Shown here piece by piece: positions 63,163 to 64,000 of a DNA stretch of 64,000 nt (the first letter of the stretch is position 1; each line of letters begins with the position of its first letter). The position numbers and the translations under genes are program-made. The stretch spans positions 1 to 64,000 of the forward strand of contig CAINHS010000007.1 in assembly GCA_903848955.1 (NCBI GenBank). Direction: 5' to 3'. A model generated the notes under the pieces. It was not told the origin of the DNA, ran no database searches, and was given only the letters and a program-made list of their open reading frames with translations. Origin of the DNA: an uncultured beta proteobacterium. Its GTDB lineage: Bacteria > Pseudomonadota > Gammaproteobacteria > Burkholderiales > Rhodocyclaceae.

Positions 63163-63605
63163 GACTGCCAAGCGGAATCGCGTCGGCTCTGCTCAGTCTG
63201 GTCACGCTCGTGCCGGCCCATGCCGCCGACGCCGCGGAACTCGGCCGCCTCTTCTTTACCCCGGAAAGGCGCGCCTCGCTGGAACGCCAACGCACCTTCA
63301 ACGTCCAGGAAGCGCAAACGCTGCAGGGCACCACCCTCAGCCTGGACGGCGTCGTCCATCGCTCCGGCGGCAAGGCGACCGTATGGATCAACCGTCAGGC
63401 ACAAACAGAGAGTGAAGGCGCACGCACCGGCGTCAGTGCCGTTACATCGCCCGCCACACCCGGCAGCGCACTGCTTGCGCCCGGCGACGAATCACCGTCC
63501 AAACTCAAGGTGGGCGAAGCCATCAACCGGACCTCCGGCGAGCGCAATACGCGTCTGGGCGGAGGTGTCGTGGTGACGCCCGCCACACCGTCCGCTCGGC
63601 GCTGA
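63159..63605 (+). CDS. hypothetical secreted protein, MshK/PilP/GspC-like position
   Basis: Signal peptide MRLPSGIASALLSLVTLVPAHAA; LGRLFFTPERRASLERQR...GTTLSLDGVVHRSGGKATVWINRQ. Confidence 0.7.
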   Translation: MRLPSGIASALLSLVTLVPAHAADAAELGRLFFTPERRASLERQRTFNVQEAQTLQGTTLSLDGVVHRSGGKATVWINRQAQTESEGARTGVSAVTSPATPGSALLAPGDESPSKLKVGEAINRTSGERNTRLGGGVVVTPATPSARR

Positions 63606-63617
63606 CAGGGAATCGTG

Positions 63618-64000
63618 ATGGCTCGGCGGCGGTCGCTGGAACCGAATCAGCGCGGCCTGGCGCTGATCATGCTGATTTCCATCCTGGCGATGGGCGGACT
63701 GTATTTCTTCGTCAGCCAGTTCAATTCCGTGCGTGCCCACCAGGACCGCGACTTGAAGACTGCGCAGGCGCTGAAAATGGCTAAGGAGGCGCTCATTGCC
63801 TGGTCTGTCATGAGTACCACCGCACCGGGCCAACTACCCTGTCCGGAGGATACGTCGCTGATCGGCATGGCGACGGAAGGGCAGGCCATGGCCAGTTGCG
63901 GCAACACCTTGCGCATAGGCCGACTGCCCTGGAAAACGCTGAAGGTTGGCGACCTGCGCGACGGCTACGGCGAGCCGCTCTGGTATGCCCTTTCACCGGG
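63618..64000 (+). CDS. pseudopilin-like membrane protein (C-terminus beyond window)
   Basis: MARRRSLEPNQRGLALIMLISILAMGGLYFFVSQFN start, then GRLPWKTLKVGDLRDGYGEPLWYALS; frame open to the window end. Confidence 0.72.
   Translation, partial: MARRRSLEPNQRGLALIMLISILAMGGLYFFVSQFNSVRAHQDRDLKTAQALKMAKEALIAWSVMSTTAPGQLPCPEDTSLIGMATEGQAMASCGNTLRIGRLPWKTLKVGDLRDGYGEPLWYALSP

Overview
The window is a contiguous, GC-rich chromosomal segment. Gene content and order suggest a betaproteobacterium, perhaps Rhodocyclales-like; this is inference, no search was run. No rRNA, tRNA, CRISPR array or IS element was recognised. Four blocks are visible. (1) ~1-31.4 kb: flagellar and chemotaxis locus: flgE(partial)DCB / flgA / flgMN / motCD-fliA-flhG-flhF-flhA-flhB / cheA2-cheZ-cheY-cheV-cheV / STAS-cheB-cheD-cheR-MCP-cheW-cheA-cheY-MCP-like-motB-motA / flhDC. 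(2) ~31.7-36 kb: NUDIX hydrolase, TonB-like protein, HNH endonuclease, YgiQ radical SAM protein. (3) ~36-51.5 kb: housekeeping block tatABC, hinT, his genes, murA, ibaG/bolA, ABC transporter, mlaFEDACB. Within it hisC is inverted and hisI is missing. (4) ~51.7-64 kb: sigma54 response regulator followed by an MSHA-like pilus / type II-like assembly cluster: MshM-like ATPase with a C-terminal SPOR-like domain, MshL secretin, TPR protein, MshE, MshG, divergent GspL/M-like proteins and a non-canonical pseudopilin-like protein cut by the window edge. Main leads: the variant MSHA-like machine with a SPOR-fused ATPase; repeated [YWF]G[FL]F motifs in the CheA linker; CheY-binding-like helices duplicated at the N-terminus of CheZ; a shared C-terminal ELF tail on CheD and a sensorless MCP-like protein; a STAS protein inside the che operon; a nested palindromic insert inside ygiQ; hisC inversion and hisI loss; and an AT-rich flhD upstream region with a perfect inverted repeat.
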